A DNA stretch of 5,846 nucleotides from Clostridiales bacterium (GCA_020861055.1 JAJBTD010000225.1:1-5846), one strand, 5' to 3'; counted from the first letter of the stretch, positions 1 through 5,846 are shown. The notes: generated by a model from the letters alone, not told the origin. Numbers and translations: made by a program.

Positions 1-10
1 CGGCTCGTTC

Positions 11-784
11 TTACTGTTCTTTCCCCTCCAGGCTGTCGGCGTCCATGGGGGCGATCTTTGCGGTGGCCGCGGTGCCTGAGCGGAGGCCCCACTCCTGCCC
101 GCCCCCCAGAATCAACGGCTCCAGCCCCAGGCCGGAGCGGATATACAGGGCGCCCACCCCCTTGGGGGCGTGGATCTTGTGGCCGCTGACGGTCAGCAGG
201 TCCACCCCCAACTCCTTCGGGGTGAAGGGGATCTTCAAAAAGCCCTGGACAGCGTCGGTGTGGAACAGGGCCTTGGGGGCCAGCCGACGGGTCAGCCGGA
301 CCGCCTCCCGGACGGGGAGGACGCTCCCCAGCTCGTTGTTCACCAGCATCATGGACACCAGCACCGTATCCGGCCGGAGGGCGGCCTCCAGCGCCTCCAG
401 GCGCACTGAGCCGTCCCGGTCGGGGGGGAGATAGGTCACCTCGTAGCCCGCCTGCTCCAGACGGCGGCAGGGCTCCAGCACAGCGGCGTGCTCGATAGCG
501 GTGGTGACGATATGCCTGCCCACCCGGCGGTTTTTGTGTACGGCGGCCTGAATGGCCCAGTTGTCCCCCTCGGTGCCGCAGGAGGTGAAAACGACCTCCT
601 CCGCCCGGCAGCCCAGGGCACGGGCCACCGTTTCCCGGTCCTGCTTCAGCCGGGCGGCGGCCCGGTTCCCCAGGGGATACCGGGAGGAGGGATTGCCCCA
701 GCCCTCCCGCATGGCCTCCAGCGCCGCCTGGGCGGCGGCCTCGCTCACCGGGGTGGTGGCGGCGTTATCCAAATATGCAGTCAT
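11..784 (-). CDS. Cysteine desulfurase-like protein (NifS/IscS family, class V aminotransferase fold), C-terminally truncated
   Basis: PLP enzymes of this family take sulfur from L-cysteine for Fe-S clusters, thiolated tRNA or cofactors. Visible hallmarks: N-terminal YLDNAATT (residues 4-11), NPSS (31-34), TSCGTEGDN (67-75), the PLP-stacking His in IEHAAV (His99), VNNELG (149-153), HTDAVQ with the PLP-contacting Asp (175-180), the Schiff-base Lys in SGHKIHAPKG (Lys203) and GLRSGT (233-238). After GTAATAKIA the sequence stops resembling the family, and a hydrophilic 12-residue tail ends at TAA. The usual length is 370-400 residues, so about 120-130 are missing, including the loop with the persulfide-forming Cys. 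The family's usual QER before the GLRSGT motif reads QEW, and the usual His of NPSSxH is Tyr. The ATG start fits the family N-terminus and has GAGAGG nine bases upstream. It lies 39 bases after the small gene, probably in one operon. Family assignment is strong; activity as encoded is doubtful. Confidence 0.85.
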   Translation of the reverse strand: MTAYLDNAATTPVSEAAAQAALEAMREGWGNPSSRYPLGNRAAARLKQDRETVARALGCRAEEVVFTSCGTEGDNWAIQAAVHKNRRVGRHIVTTAIEHAAVLEPCRRLEQAGYEVTYLPPDRDGSVRLEALEAALRPDTVLVSMMLVNNELGSVLPVREAVRLTRRLAPKALFHTDAVQGFLKIPFTPKELGVDLLTVSGHKIHAPKGVGALYIRSGLGLEPLILGGGQEWGLRSGTAATAKIAPMDADSLEGKEQ

Positions 785-823
785 TGACGCTTGCCTCTCT
801 CACAGGGCCAGTCCCGGCCCGTA

Positions 824-1045
824 TCAATAGATGATCTCTACCTCGTCCTCCCCCACGCCGCAGGCCCGGCAGAAGGACTGCCGATCCTCCGGGGTGCGCA
901 GGAGCATGACCTCCTCCAGCTTGCCCGTCTCCCGGTCACGGAGACAGGCGGTCTGCTCCCCGGTGCAGATACTGGCCCGTATGACCGGCCGCTGCCGGGC
1001 GGGGTCGTAGGCCAGGGACTGGGGCCGCTTCCGTCGGAACCACAT
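824..1045 (-). CDS. Small conserved-type protein of unknown function (73 aa)
   Basis: A 73-residue soluble protein beginning MWFRRKRP and ending EVEIIY. It has a basic N-terminus (residues 4-7), a central RASICTGEQ stretch (23-31), then RETGKLEEVMLLRTPED (38-54), and four cysteines (27, 34, 59, 62), the last two as CRAC. There is no signal peptide or membrane segment. The pattern reminds me of a short protein common in Clostridia that databases sometimes label 'aspartate dehydrogenase'; it is far too short for that enzyme, so I would not carry the name over. The frame is open upstream, but the ATG at 1045 is chosen because AGAGAGGAG sits eight bases before it and a strong promoter starts transcription just upstream, inside the longer alternative. 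It is the first gene of the operon with the cysteine desulfurase-like gene, which hints at sulfur or Fe-S related work, by association only. Confidence 0.8.
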   Translation of the reverse strand: MWFRRKRPQSLAYDPARQRPVIRASICTGEQTACLRDRETGKLEEVMLLRTPEDRQSFCRACGVGEDEVEIIY

Positions 1046-1053
1046 GGGGCACG

Positions 1054-1062
1054 CTCCTCTCT
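1054..1062 (-). promoter_or_regulatory. Ribosome binding site of the 73-aa gene
   Basis: On the minus strand this reads AGAGAGGAG, eight bases before the ATG at 1045. It decides the start. Earlier in-frame starts, up to 1243, lie upstream of the predicted transcription start near 1095 and so would not be on the message. Confidence 0.75.
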
Positions 1063-1101
1063 GGGTGAAGATGGAAAGATTTCCCTGTTTTCGGTATCGA
1101 T

Positions 1102-1130
1102 ATTGTAGCAGTATTGTGAGGATTTTGCAA
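1102..1130 (-). promoter_or_regulatory. Sigma-A type promoter with extended -10, for the small protein / cysteine desulfurase operon
   Basis: On the minus strand, TTGCAA (1130-1125) is followed by a 17-base spacer and TACAAT (1107-1102). The spacer ends in TGC, so the -10 is of the extended TGnTACAAT type. Transcription should start near 1095, giving a leader of about 50 bases before the ATG at 1045. The match to the consensus TTGACA-N17-TATAAT is four of six and five of six with ideal spacing. The region is AT-rich inside a GC-rich window. The operon upstream ends at its own terminator (1289-1325), so this promoter is needed for the downstream genes. Confidence 0.8.
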
Positions 1131-1173
1131 GGGAAATAGCGTTTGAAACGTGATTGGATAGCAGCTGCTCTCT

Positions 1174-1218
1174 GGCTCCCTCTGTGAGGGAGCTGTCGCC
1201 GCAAGGCGACTGAGGGAG
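1174..1218. repeat. Intergenic hairpin repeat with two alternative folds
   Basis: On the plus strand, GCTCCCTC (1175-1182), loop TGT, GAGGGAGC (1186-1193) make a perfect 8-bp hairpin. GTCGCC (1195-1200), loop GCAA, GGCGAC (1205-1210) follow as a perfect 6-bp hairpin with a GNRA-type loop. A second GAGGGAG copy (1212-1218) can replace the first as partner of CTCCCTC (1176-1182), enclosing the GCAA hairpin in a longer structure. No T-run follows on either strand, so it is not a simple terminator. Compact hairpins of this type are familiar to me as dispersed intergenic repeats in gut Clostridia; that part is recollection and needs a genome-wide count. Confidence 0.7.
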
Positions 1219-1253
1219 AGCGGCAAGCACTACTTTCAGGCACAAATTTCTCG

Positions 1254-1286
1254 GCGAATTCGCTGACAGTTCCCCTTTCAGGGGAG
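1254..1286. repeat. Second part of the intergenic repeat: palindrome and short hairpin
   Basis: A perfect 10-bp palindrome GCGAATTCGC (1254-1263) is followed by a hairpin with arms TCCCCT (1271-1276) and AGGGGA (1280-1285) around a 3-base loop. With the hairpins at 1174-1218 it may form one mobile or REP-like element of roughly 115 bases. I see no clear terminal inverted repeats or target-site duplication, so the element's borders are uncertain. Confidence 0.5.
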
Positions 1287-1288
1287 GC

Positions 1289-1325
1289 AAAAAAACGGGC
1301 CGGACCCCGTCAGAGGTCCGGCCCG
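1289..1325 (-). terminator. Rho-independent terminator of the ABC transporter operon
   Basis: Read on the minus strand, an 11-bp perfect GC-rich stem (CGGGCCGGACC at 1325-1315 in reverse complement, pairing with 1306-1296) has an 8-base loop and is followed at once by seven T (1295-1289). It begins 15 bases after the stop codon of the DUF4340 gene. It separates the transporter operon from the next promoter at 1102-1130. Confidence 0.95.
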
Positions 1326-1339
1326 CAGGCATATTTGGT

Positions 1340-2848
1340 TTATTCGTCCTCGGCAGTATCCGTATCGGCCTCGTCCTCGGAGGTATCTTCTTCCTCCTCC
1401 GTCTCGCCGGTGAGGATGGACACCAGCTCGTCGGCAATGGCCTCCACGTCCTCCCGGTCGCAGAACAGGCGGGTCTCCCCGTTGAGCTCCACCAGGCAGG
1501 AGGAGCTGTCGTACTGGTAGAAGGTGAGGGTCACCGTCTGATAGGTGTCCGTGTTCCGGTGGAAGGTGAACGCGGCGACGGCGCTGCGCTCCGGGGTGGC
1601 GGAGTCGTCGCTGTCGGTGGCGGTGAGGCCGGTCAGGTCGTCCAGCGTGTCCTCAATGTCCACTTCCTCGCCGTCCAGCAGCCAGACCGTCTCCTCAGAG
1701 GTCTCGCCGTCCTCGTCCTCCACCTCCTGGGTGGTGCGCTCCACCGTATAGGTGACGTCGTCGATGGTGATCTCTGCGGAGGTGACGGTGTCCCAGTCCA
1801 TCAGGAGGATGTCGTCCGGGCGGAGGTCGTCATAGCCGGTGTACAGCAGCACGTCGCACACGTCGGCGTCGATGAGATAGACCATCTGGGAACCGGCGAT
1901 CCGGGCGTAGCAATAATCGCCCTCGTAATAGTCCCCGATTTCCAGCACGAAGGAGGCGTCCCGCTCCTCCGTCTCATAGACGGCCTCGCCGTCGTCGTCC
2001 GTCTCGCCGGTGTCCACCTGCACTGCCTCGGTGTAGGCCACCGTCACTGTCACCGTGGGGTCGTCCAGCCCGTAGGAGGCCAGCTCATCCTCGTCGGCGT
2101 TGTAGTCCACGCAGGAGCTCCAGGAGAGGCTCTGGACGTAGTCCAGCAGCGCCTCGGTGGTGTCGTTGTCCAGGGTCAGATAGTCCTCCCCGTCCAGCAG
2201 GAACCAGGTGTACTCGTCGCTGTAGGCCAGACCGCTGTTTTCCAGATAGTAAATGTCCAGCGTCTGCGTCTCGGCGTCCACCGTCACCTGACGGATGGCA
2301 GACAGGTCGGGCAGACTTTCCATCTCGATCAGGTCGTACAGGCTGTAGATGAAAGCGGAGAGAATGCTGGTATCCACGATATAGACGTTTCCGTCCCCGT
2401 TGGAGAGGTAATAGCCCCCGTCCAGCGTATTCTCGTCCCCGATGAGCAGCTCTGTCTCCTCCCCATCAATGGTGACGGTGACGGTGCAGGTTGGCTCCTC
2501 CAGACCGTACTCGGACAGCTCTGCCGGCTCCTCAATGGTCTTGGTCACCGTCACCTCCGCCAGTGCGGAGACCATGCTCTCCGGATAGCTCTCGTCCAGG
2601 GGGAAGCTGTCGTCGTCGGCGTTGGCCCAGCTCTCCCCGTCGCTGGACAGGGTGACCGTCTCCCCGTCATAGGTCCAGGACAGGCCGGTGACGGTATCCG
2701 TATCCAGGTCGGTCAGGAGATAGACCGTCTCCTCCTCTTCCACCTGATTGTCCGGGTTGAGGAGGGTGGCGGCTGCGGTGGCTACGATGAGCGCCAGCAG
2801 CACCCCCAGCAGGATCAGCAGCGTCGTGCTGCGGCTTTTCCGCCTCAT
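1340..2848 (-). CDS. DUF4340 domain-containing membrane-anchored protein
   Basis: A 502-residue protein with a short basic N-terminus (MRRKSR), one hydrophobic segment (about residues 9-29) that acts as anchor or uncleaved signal, and a large, very acidic extracytoplasmic part. It matches the DUF4340 type by motif and context: DGESW (70-74) and YTWFLLDGE (213-221) strands, then SEYGLEEPT (112-120) and ASYGLDDPT (257-265), each followed by a TVTV strand, an IGD turn and a YLxD-type strand. I read three related modules (about 52-180, 185-345, 350-478), the third lacking the YGL motif. The tail from 481 is almost all Glu, Asp, Thr and Ala. There are only two lysines in the protein (4 and 103). 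The start has a perfect AAGGAGG eight bases upstream and overlaps the GldG-like gene by four bases (ATGA). DUF4340 genes commonly sit beside GldG-type genes; the biochemical role is unknown. Last gene before the terminator. Confidence 0.9.
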   Translation of the reverse strand: MRRKSRSTTLLILLGVLLALIVATAAATLLNPDNQVEEEETVYLLTDLDTDTVTGLSWTYDGETVTLSSDGESWANADDDSFPLDESYPESMVSALAEVTVTKTIEEPAELSEYGLEEPTCTVTVTIDGEETELLIGDENTLDGGYYLSNGDGNVYIVDTSILSAFIYSLYDLIEMESLPDLSAIRQVTVDAETQTLDIYYLENSGLAYSDEYTWFLLDGEDYLTLDNDTTEALLDYVQSLSWSSCVDYNADEDELASYGLDDPTVTVTVAYTEAVQVDTGETDDDGEAVYETEERDASFVLEIGDYYEGDYCYARIAGSQMVYLIDADVCDVLLYTGYDDLRPDDILLMDWDTVTSAEITIDDVTYTVERTTQEVEDEDGETSEETVWLLDGEEVDIEDTLDDLTGLTATDSDDSATPERSAVAAFTFHRNTDTYQTVTLTFYQYDSSSCLVELNGETRLFCDREDVEAIADELVSILTGETEEEEDTSEDEADTDTAEDE

Positions 2849-4362
2849 GCTCTCCGCCTCCTTGCCCAGATAAACACGCCGATGACCAGGAATGCCACAG
2901 GCAGCACGATGACGACGGTAAGGGTCATCACAGAGGCCGAGGCGCTGTCGATGGTCAGATATTCAGAGGAAAGGCTCTTGCTGCGGATGGAGATGCTCTC
3001 CTCCTGACCGCAGATCCAGTTGACGGCGTTGAGGAAGAAATCCTGGTTGCCGCCGGAGACGGCGGTGTTGATGTCGTCGTCCAGCAGAGAGGTGGAGCCC
3101 ACCCAGACGATCTTGCTCTCCGACTCGTCATCGTTGGTCTTGGTGATGGCCACTGCCAGGGTAAAGGGGCCGTCGATGTCCCCGCTCTCCTGGGAATAGG
3201 TGGTCATGGCCCAGCCGTCCAACTTGGAATAGGCGTCGTCAGAGGTGGTCAGCAGAGCGCTGACGGAGAGGCTGTCGTCCAGGTCGTCGGCAATCTCCAG
3301 GCCCTGAGCGATGGGGATGAGCACATAGTAGTTGTCGGAAATGAGGGGAGAGGTGATGGTGTGGCTTTCCAGCTCCGGCAGCAGGTAGTAGGGGTAGCCG
3401 TAGGCGTAATAGCTCTGGTTGCCCTCCACCACGATGCCGTCCACTGTGGTCACGCCGTAGTCCGCCATCAGCGACTCCAGGTTATCCAGAGCACCATCGT
3501 CCTCCGGGGTGTCGGTCAGGAGGATCAGATTGCCGCCTGCGGACAGATACTCCTGGAGCAGCTCCAGCTCGGTCTCGGAGATATCGCTGGAGGGGCCGTA
3601 GATGAGGATACAGTCCGCGTCCTCCGGGACGGCGTCTACCGTCAGCAGGGACAGCTCCTCAATTTCCACGTTCTCCTTTTCCAGGGCACTCTCGAAGTCG
3701 GAGCTGAGACTGGACTCCCCGTGTCCGGTGAGGGTGTACAGCTTGGGCAGGTCGTCGCTGGTGACGTAGCTGACGGCGCTGGTCAGGCTGCCCTCTCCGG
3801 CGAAGCTCACGTCGATGGAGCCGGTGGTGTAGTAACTGCTGTAATCGTACTCATAGAGGTCGCTGGCGCTGACGGTGGTATACCGGTCGCCGCACTCCAC
3901 GACCAGGTCGTTGTCGGAGACGCTGCTGATGCCGTACTGGGTGGCAAAGGTGGGATAGACGTCCGGGTCCTTCTTTACTACGGTGAGATGGTCACTGAGG
4001 GACTCATACCGCTCCAGCAGGTTTTCCAGGTAGGTGTCCTCGTCGCCGCTGCGGACCAGCCAGTAAACGGTCACATCATCCTCCAGACCGCTCACGATCT
4101 GCTCCGTCTGGGAGGAGATGGAGAATACGCCGGAGGCGGTAGTGTCCAGCTGAGTCCAGCTGGAGGGGAGAGCGTTGACGAATAGGTTTACCATAATGGC
4201 AATCGCCAGCACGATGGCCGCCGCCACTACGCTGTAGCCGCCCACCCGGAAGTTCCGGGTGCGGAAGCTCGCCCGGAATTTGGCCATATCCGGCCGGGGA
4301 AGCTGGAATTTCTTCTTTTCCGCCTTGCCCTCGGCCTGTTCTTTGCTTTTCTTACCGAACAT
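2845..4362 (-). CDS. GldG-like ABC transporter auxiliary protein
   Basis: A 505-residue protein with a lysine-rich cytoplasmic N-terminus (1-40), a membrane segment at about 43-64, a long extracytoplasmic region, and a C-terminal membrane segment at about 477-499 ending in RRRRA. This is the layout of the GldG / ABC_transp_aux family. Family-type signs are the LxxYTLTGHGE-like stretch (208-216), the ILIYGPSSDIS strand-turn (252-262), the LSAGGNLILLTDTP stretch (273-286), IVWVGSTSLL (418-427) and FFLNAVNWICG (442-452), which resemble the family's gatase-like and closing segments. The outer region is rich in Asp, Ser and Thr. In Bacteroidetes GldG works with GldA and GldF and was tied to gliding; gliding is not expected here, and the homologous module in Firmicutes is a transporter of unknown substrate. 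It overlaps the permease stop by one base (TAATG), with GGTGGAG upstream, and the DUF4340 gene by four bases. Confidence 0.9.
   Translation of the reverse strand: MFGKKSKEQAEGKAEKKKFQLPRPDMAKFRASFRTRNFRVGGYSVVAAAIVLAIAIMVNLFVNALPSSWTQLDTTASGVFSISSQTEQIVSGLEDDVTVYWLVRSGDEDTYLENLLERYESLSDHLTVVKKDPDVYPTFATQYGISSVSDNDLVVECGDRYTTVSASDLYEYDYSSYYTTGSIDVSFAGEGSLTSAVSYVTSDDLPKLYTLTGHGESSLSSDFESALEKENVEIEELSLLTVDAVPEDADCILIYGPSSDISETELELLQEYLSAGGNLILLTDTPEDDGALDNLESLMADYGVTTVDGIVVEGNQSYYAYGYPYYLLPELESHTITSPLISDNYYVLIPIAQGLEIADDLDDSLSVSALLTTSDDAYSKLDGWAMTTYSQESGDIDGPFTLAVAITKTNDDESESKIVWVGSTSLLDDDINTAVSGGNQDFFLNAVNWICGQEESISIRSKSLSSEYLTIDSASASVMTLTVVIVLPVAFLVIGVFIWARRRRA
2857..2863 (-). promoter_or_regulatory. 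Consensus ribosome binding site of the DUF4340 gene, inside the GldG-like gene
   Basis: On the minus strand this reads AAGGAGG, a perfect Shine-Dalgarno sequence eight bases before the ATG at 2848. It lies within the last codons of the GldG-like gene. It fixes the start, and together with the ATGA overlap it suggests coupled but independently strong translation of the DUF4340 protein. Confidence 0.8.
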
Positions 4363-5228
4363 TATTCACTCCACCTCCGCTTCTCCATGGACTGCACGCT
4401 CAGGAACAGGAACACCCCGACGACCGTCAGGAAATAGACGACGCCGGTGAGGTCAAAGACGCCGTAGACAAACTGATAGAACCGCTGATAGAGGGACATC
4501 TCCTCCATCACCTCGCCAAATAGCCCGGCGAAGCTGTCCTGGAACAACAGATAGAAGACGGTCAGCACCACCTCCAGGACGACGATGGTCACCCAGGAGG
4601 CAAAGGCGTTTCTGGTCATCAGCCAGACCACCAGGCCCAGCAGCAGCACCAGAATGGCAAAGGCCACAAAGGAGGCATAGGCGTCGCTGGAAACAAAGCT
4701 GGCCAGGGAGCTGATAAAGTAGTTGAGCAGCATGACCACGAAGCACAGCCCCGCCGCTACCGCCTGGCTCTCGGTCAGGGAAGAGATGAACGTTCCGATG
4801 GCGATCAGGGACGCCCCCAGCAGGAAGAAGCCCACGATGGAGCTATAGGCCTCCGGCAGATAGACGGAGCCAAAGGCGGAGAGCACCAGGGGATAGATGC
4901 AGATGATGAGCATGGGAAGGGCGAACACCACCAGCAGGGCCAGGTACTTCCCCATCACCACCTGGGTCATGCTCAGGGGCAGGGAGTAGAGCAGCTGGTC
5001 TGTTTTCTGCTTGCGCTCCTCCGAGATGACCTTCATGGTCAGAATGGGGACGATGATCAAAAAGACAAACGACACATAGTAGAGCACATACTCAAAGCTG
5101 GCCGAGGCGGAGCTGATGCAGATGGACATGGTGTAGATGCCCGTGAACAGCAGCAGAAACGCCCCAAATACGAAGGCGGTCACCCCGCTGAAATAGGAGG
5201 CCAGCTCATGCTTGAATACCGCTTTCAT
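4362..5228 (-). CDS. ABC-2 type transporter permease (GldF-like)
   Basis: A 288-residue integral membrane protein with about six to eight hydrophobic segments (roughly 17-37, 46-67, 97-119, 130-150, 157-178, 185-204, 210-229, 258-278). The cytoplasmic loop after the second segment carries the ABC-2 permease signature PILTMKVISEERKQKT (61-76) followed by LLYSLPLSMTQVVMGKY (79-95). It lines up with the usual 'P-LTM-iSEE-k-gT-elL-slP-s' pattern of GldF and NosY-like permeases. This should be the membrane channel energised by the ATPase encoded just upstream, whose stop it overlaps by four bases (ATGA at 5225-5228). A GAGGAGG site (5242-5236) lies seven bases before the start. It ends one base into the GldG-like start codon. 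The length is normal for the family. The substrate is not predictable from the sequence. Confidence 0.92.
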   Translation of the reverse strand: MKAVFKHELASYFSGVTAFVFGAFLLLFTGIYTMSICISSASASFEYVLYYVSFVFLIIVPILTMKVISEERKQKTDQLLYSLPLSMTQVVMGKYLALLVVFALPMLIICIYPLVLSAFGSVYLPEAYSSIVGFFLLGASLIAIGTFISSLTESQAVAAGLCFVVMLLNYFISSLASFVSSDAYASFVAFAILVLLLGLVVWLMTRNAFASWVTIVVLEVVLTVFYLLFQDSFAGLFGEVMEEMSLYQRFYQFVYGVFDLTGVVYFLTVVGVFLFLSVQSMEKRRWSE

Positions 5229-5846
5229 TCCGCTTCCTCCTCTCCGGTTTCCAATTCAACCACGAGTTCCGGCGCATCCGGCTCCGGCTCGGAGGCTTCC
5301 TCCGTCTGCTCCGGAAGCGGTTGGGTCGAAGTGGGCGCATCCTTTGTCTCTGCGGACGTTTTCACTGTCTCCGGCTCGTCTGAGGTCAGCTCGATGAACA
5401 CGTCCTCCAGGCTGGCCTTTACCGTGGTCATGCGCAGGATGGGCCTTGCCGCCCCGCTGCACGCAAAGAAGATCTCCCGGCAGGCGTCGTCAGAGCCGTC
5501 CGTCTCCAGCTCCACGTCGCAGCGGCCGTCCGCCGCCCGCTTGAGGCTGACCTCCCGGATGTGCTCCAGGGGCTCCAGCAGACCAACGGCCTCCTCCGGC
5601 TCCGCCTCCAGCGTCAGCTCCACGGTGGTCTTGCCCGCAAACAGTTGTTCCAGATTTTCCGGCGTGTCGCAGGCCACTAGCTTGCCCTTGGAGATGATCA
5701 TGATGGTCTGGCAGATGGCCTGCACCTCGGAGAGAATGTGACTGCTGAGAATGACGGTGTGGCTCTCCCCCAGGCTGTTGATGAGCTCCCGGATCTCGAT
5801 GATCTGCCGGGGGTCAAGGCCAACGGTGGGCTCGTCCAGAATGATG
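5225..5846 (-). CDS. ABC transporter ATP-binding protein, C-terminal part (5' end outside window)
   Basis: The window holds the last 206 residues; the frame runs open off the right edge, so Walker A, the Q-loop and probably the LSGGQ signature lie outside. Visible: Walker B and D-loop IILDEPTVGLDP (in-window residues 1-12) and the H-loop His in ILSSHILSE (32-40). A C-terminal domain typical of ABC-2 exporter ATPases follows: MIISKGKLV (49-57) to the closing SLEDVFIELT motif (145-154). Related ATPases usually end near this motif. Here a further 52 residues (155-206) rich in Glu, Pro, Asp, Thr and Ser follow, probably a disordered acidic cytoplasmic tail. It should pair with the downstream permease to form an exporter-type complex. 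The end of the tail, GEEEAE, is encoded by GAG/GAA codons that also supply the permease's ribosome site. An internal GTG at 5725 is not the true start, because conserved motifs precede it. Confidence 0.95.
   Translation of the reverse strand, partial: IILDEPTVGLDPRQIIEIRELINSLGESHTVILSSHILSEVQAICQTIMIISKGKLVACDTPENLEQLFAGKTTVELTLEAEPEEAVGLLEPLEHIREVSLKRAADGRCDVELETDGSDDACREIFFACSGAARPILRMTTVKASLEDVFIELTSDEPETVKTSAETKDAPTSTQPLPEQTEEASEPEPDAPELVVELETGEEEAE

Noticed and set aside
1174..1210. Hairpins considered as a terminator or riboswitch
   Set aside because: No T-run follows on either strand, and the region is upstream of the promoter for the next operon, so it would not lie in that operon's leader. 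No riboswitch core is recognisable.
838..1437. Longer minus-strand frames running through the intergenic region, including an extended start for the small protein at 1243
   Set aside because: They cross a strong promoter, the hairpin repeats and, for the longest, the terminator and the end of the DUF4340 gene. The ATG at 1045 has a good ribosome site just downstream of the promoter.
1400..2850. Repeated gtcgtc/ctcctc-type short runs suggesting a DNA repeat array or CRISPR
   Set aside because: They are the complement of Asp and Glu codon runs in an acidic protein; there are no regularly spaced identical repeats.
1559..3007. Long open frame on the plus strand (482 codons) opposite the DUF4340 gene
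   Set aside because: It is antisense to a clear family member and its product is a Val/Gly/Gln/His-rich string without domains. It is explained by the GC-rich codon use of the acidic protein on the other strand, where Asp GAC reads as Val GTC.
3361..4185. Open frame on the plus strand (274 codons) opposite the GldG-like gene
   Set aside because: Same cause: a codon-bias shadow, with no family features and lying wholly inside a confident gene.
5208..5741. Ser-rich open frame on the plus strand opposite the ATPase
   Set aside because: Overlaps the conserved ATPase C-terminal domain; the Ser-rich composition is the complement of Glu/Asp/Ala codons.

Overview
The window is a GC-rich, all-minus-strand stretch of a bacterial chromosome. 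Strong AGGAGG-type ribosome sites, tightly overlapping genes, a sigma-A type promoter and the protein families present point to a Firmicute of the class Clostridia. Overall style (GC-rich coding, very acidic extracytoplasmic proteins, intergenic hairpin repeats) suggests a gut Oscillospiraceae lineage such as the Flavonifractor/Lawsonibacter group. That placement is inference from style, not a database match.

Reading in the direction of transcription (right to left): positions 5846-1340 hold a four-gene operon for a Gld-type ABC transporter. It encodes an ATPase (5' end outside the window), an ABC-2 permease like GldF, a membrane-anchored GldG-like auxiliary protein and a membrane-anchored DUF4340 protein. 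The genes overlap by 4, 1 and 4 bases, so they are almost certainly co-transcribed and translationally coupled. The operon ends at a textbook intrinsic terminator at 1289-1325. Expected picture: the ATPase drives the permease, while the GldG-like and DUF4340 proteins present large acidic domains outside the membrane. The substrate cannot be read from the sequence.

Positions 1046-1339 are non-coding. They hold the terminator, a cluster of hairpin/palindrome repeats (about 1174-1286) that looks like a dispersed intergenic repeat, and a near-consensus extended -10 promoter (1102-1130) with several symmetric sequences around it.

That promoter drives a second small operon: a 73-residue conserved-looking small protein (824-1045), then a cysteine desulfurase-like gene (11-784). 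The latter stops at 257 residues, well short of the usual 370-400, and lacks the part that carries the catalytic cysteine. It is the main anomaly of the window: a broken gene, a split gene continuing to the left, or a sequencing frameshift.

I see no convincing novel system. The transporter operon is a known but poorly understood module; its oddities are the extreme acidity of its outer components, the three-module layout of the DUF4340 protein and the acidic tail on the ATPase.
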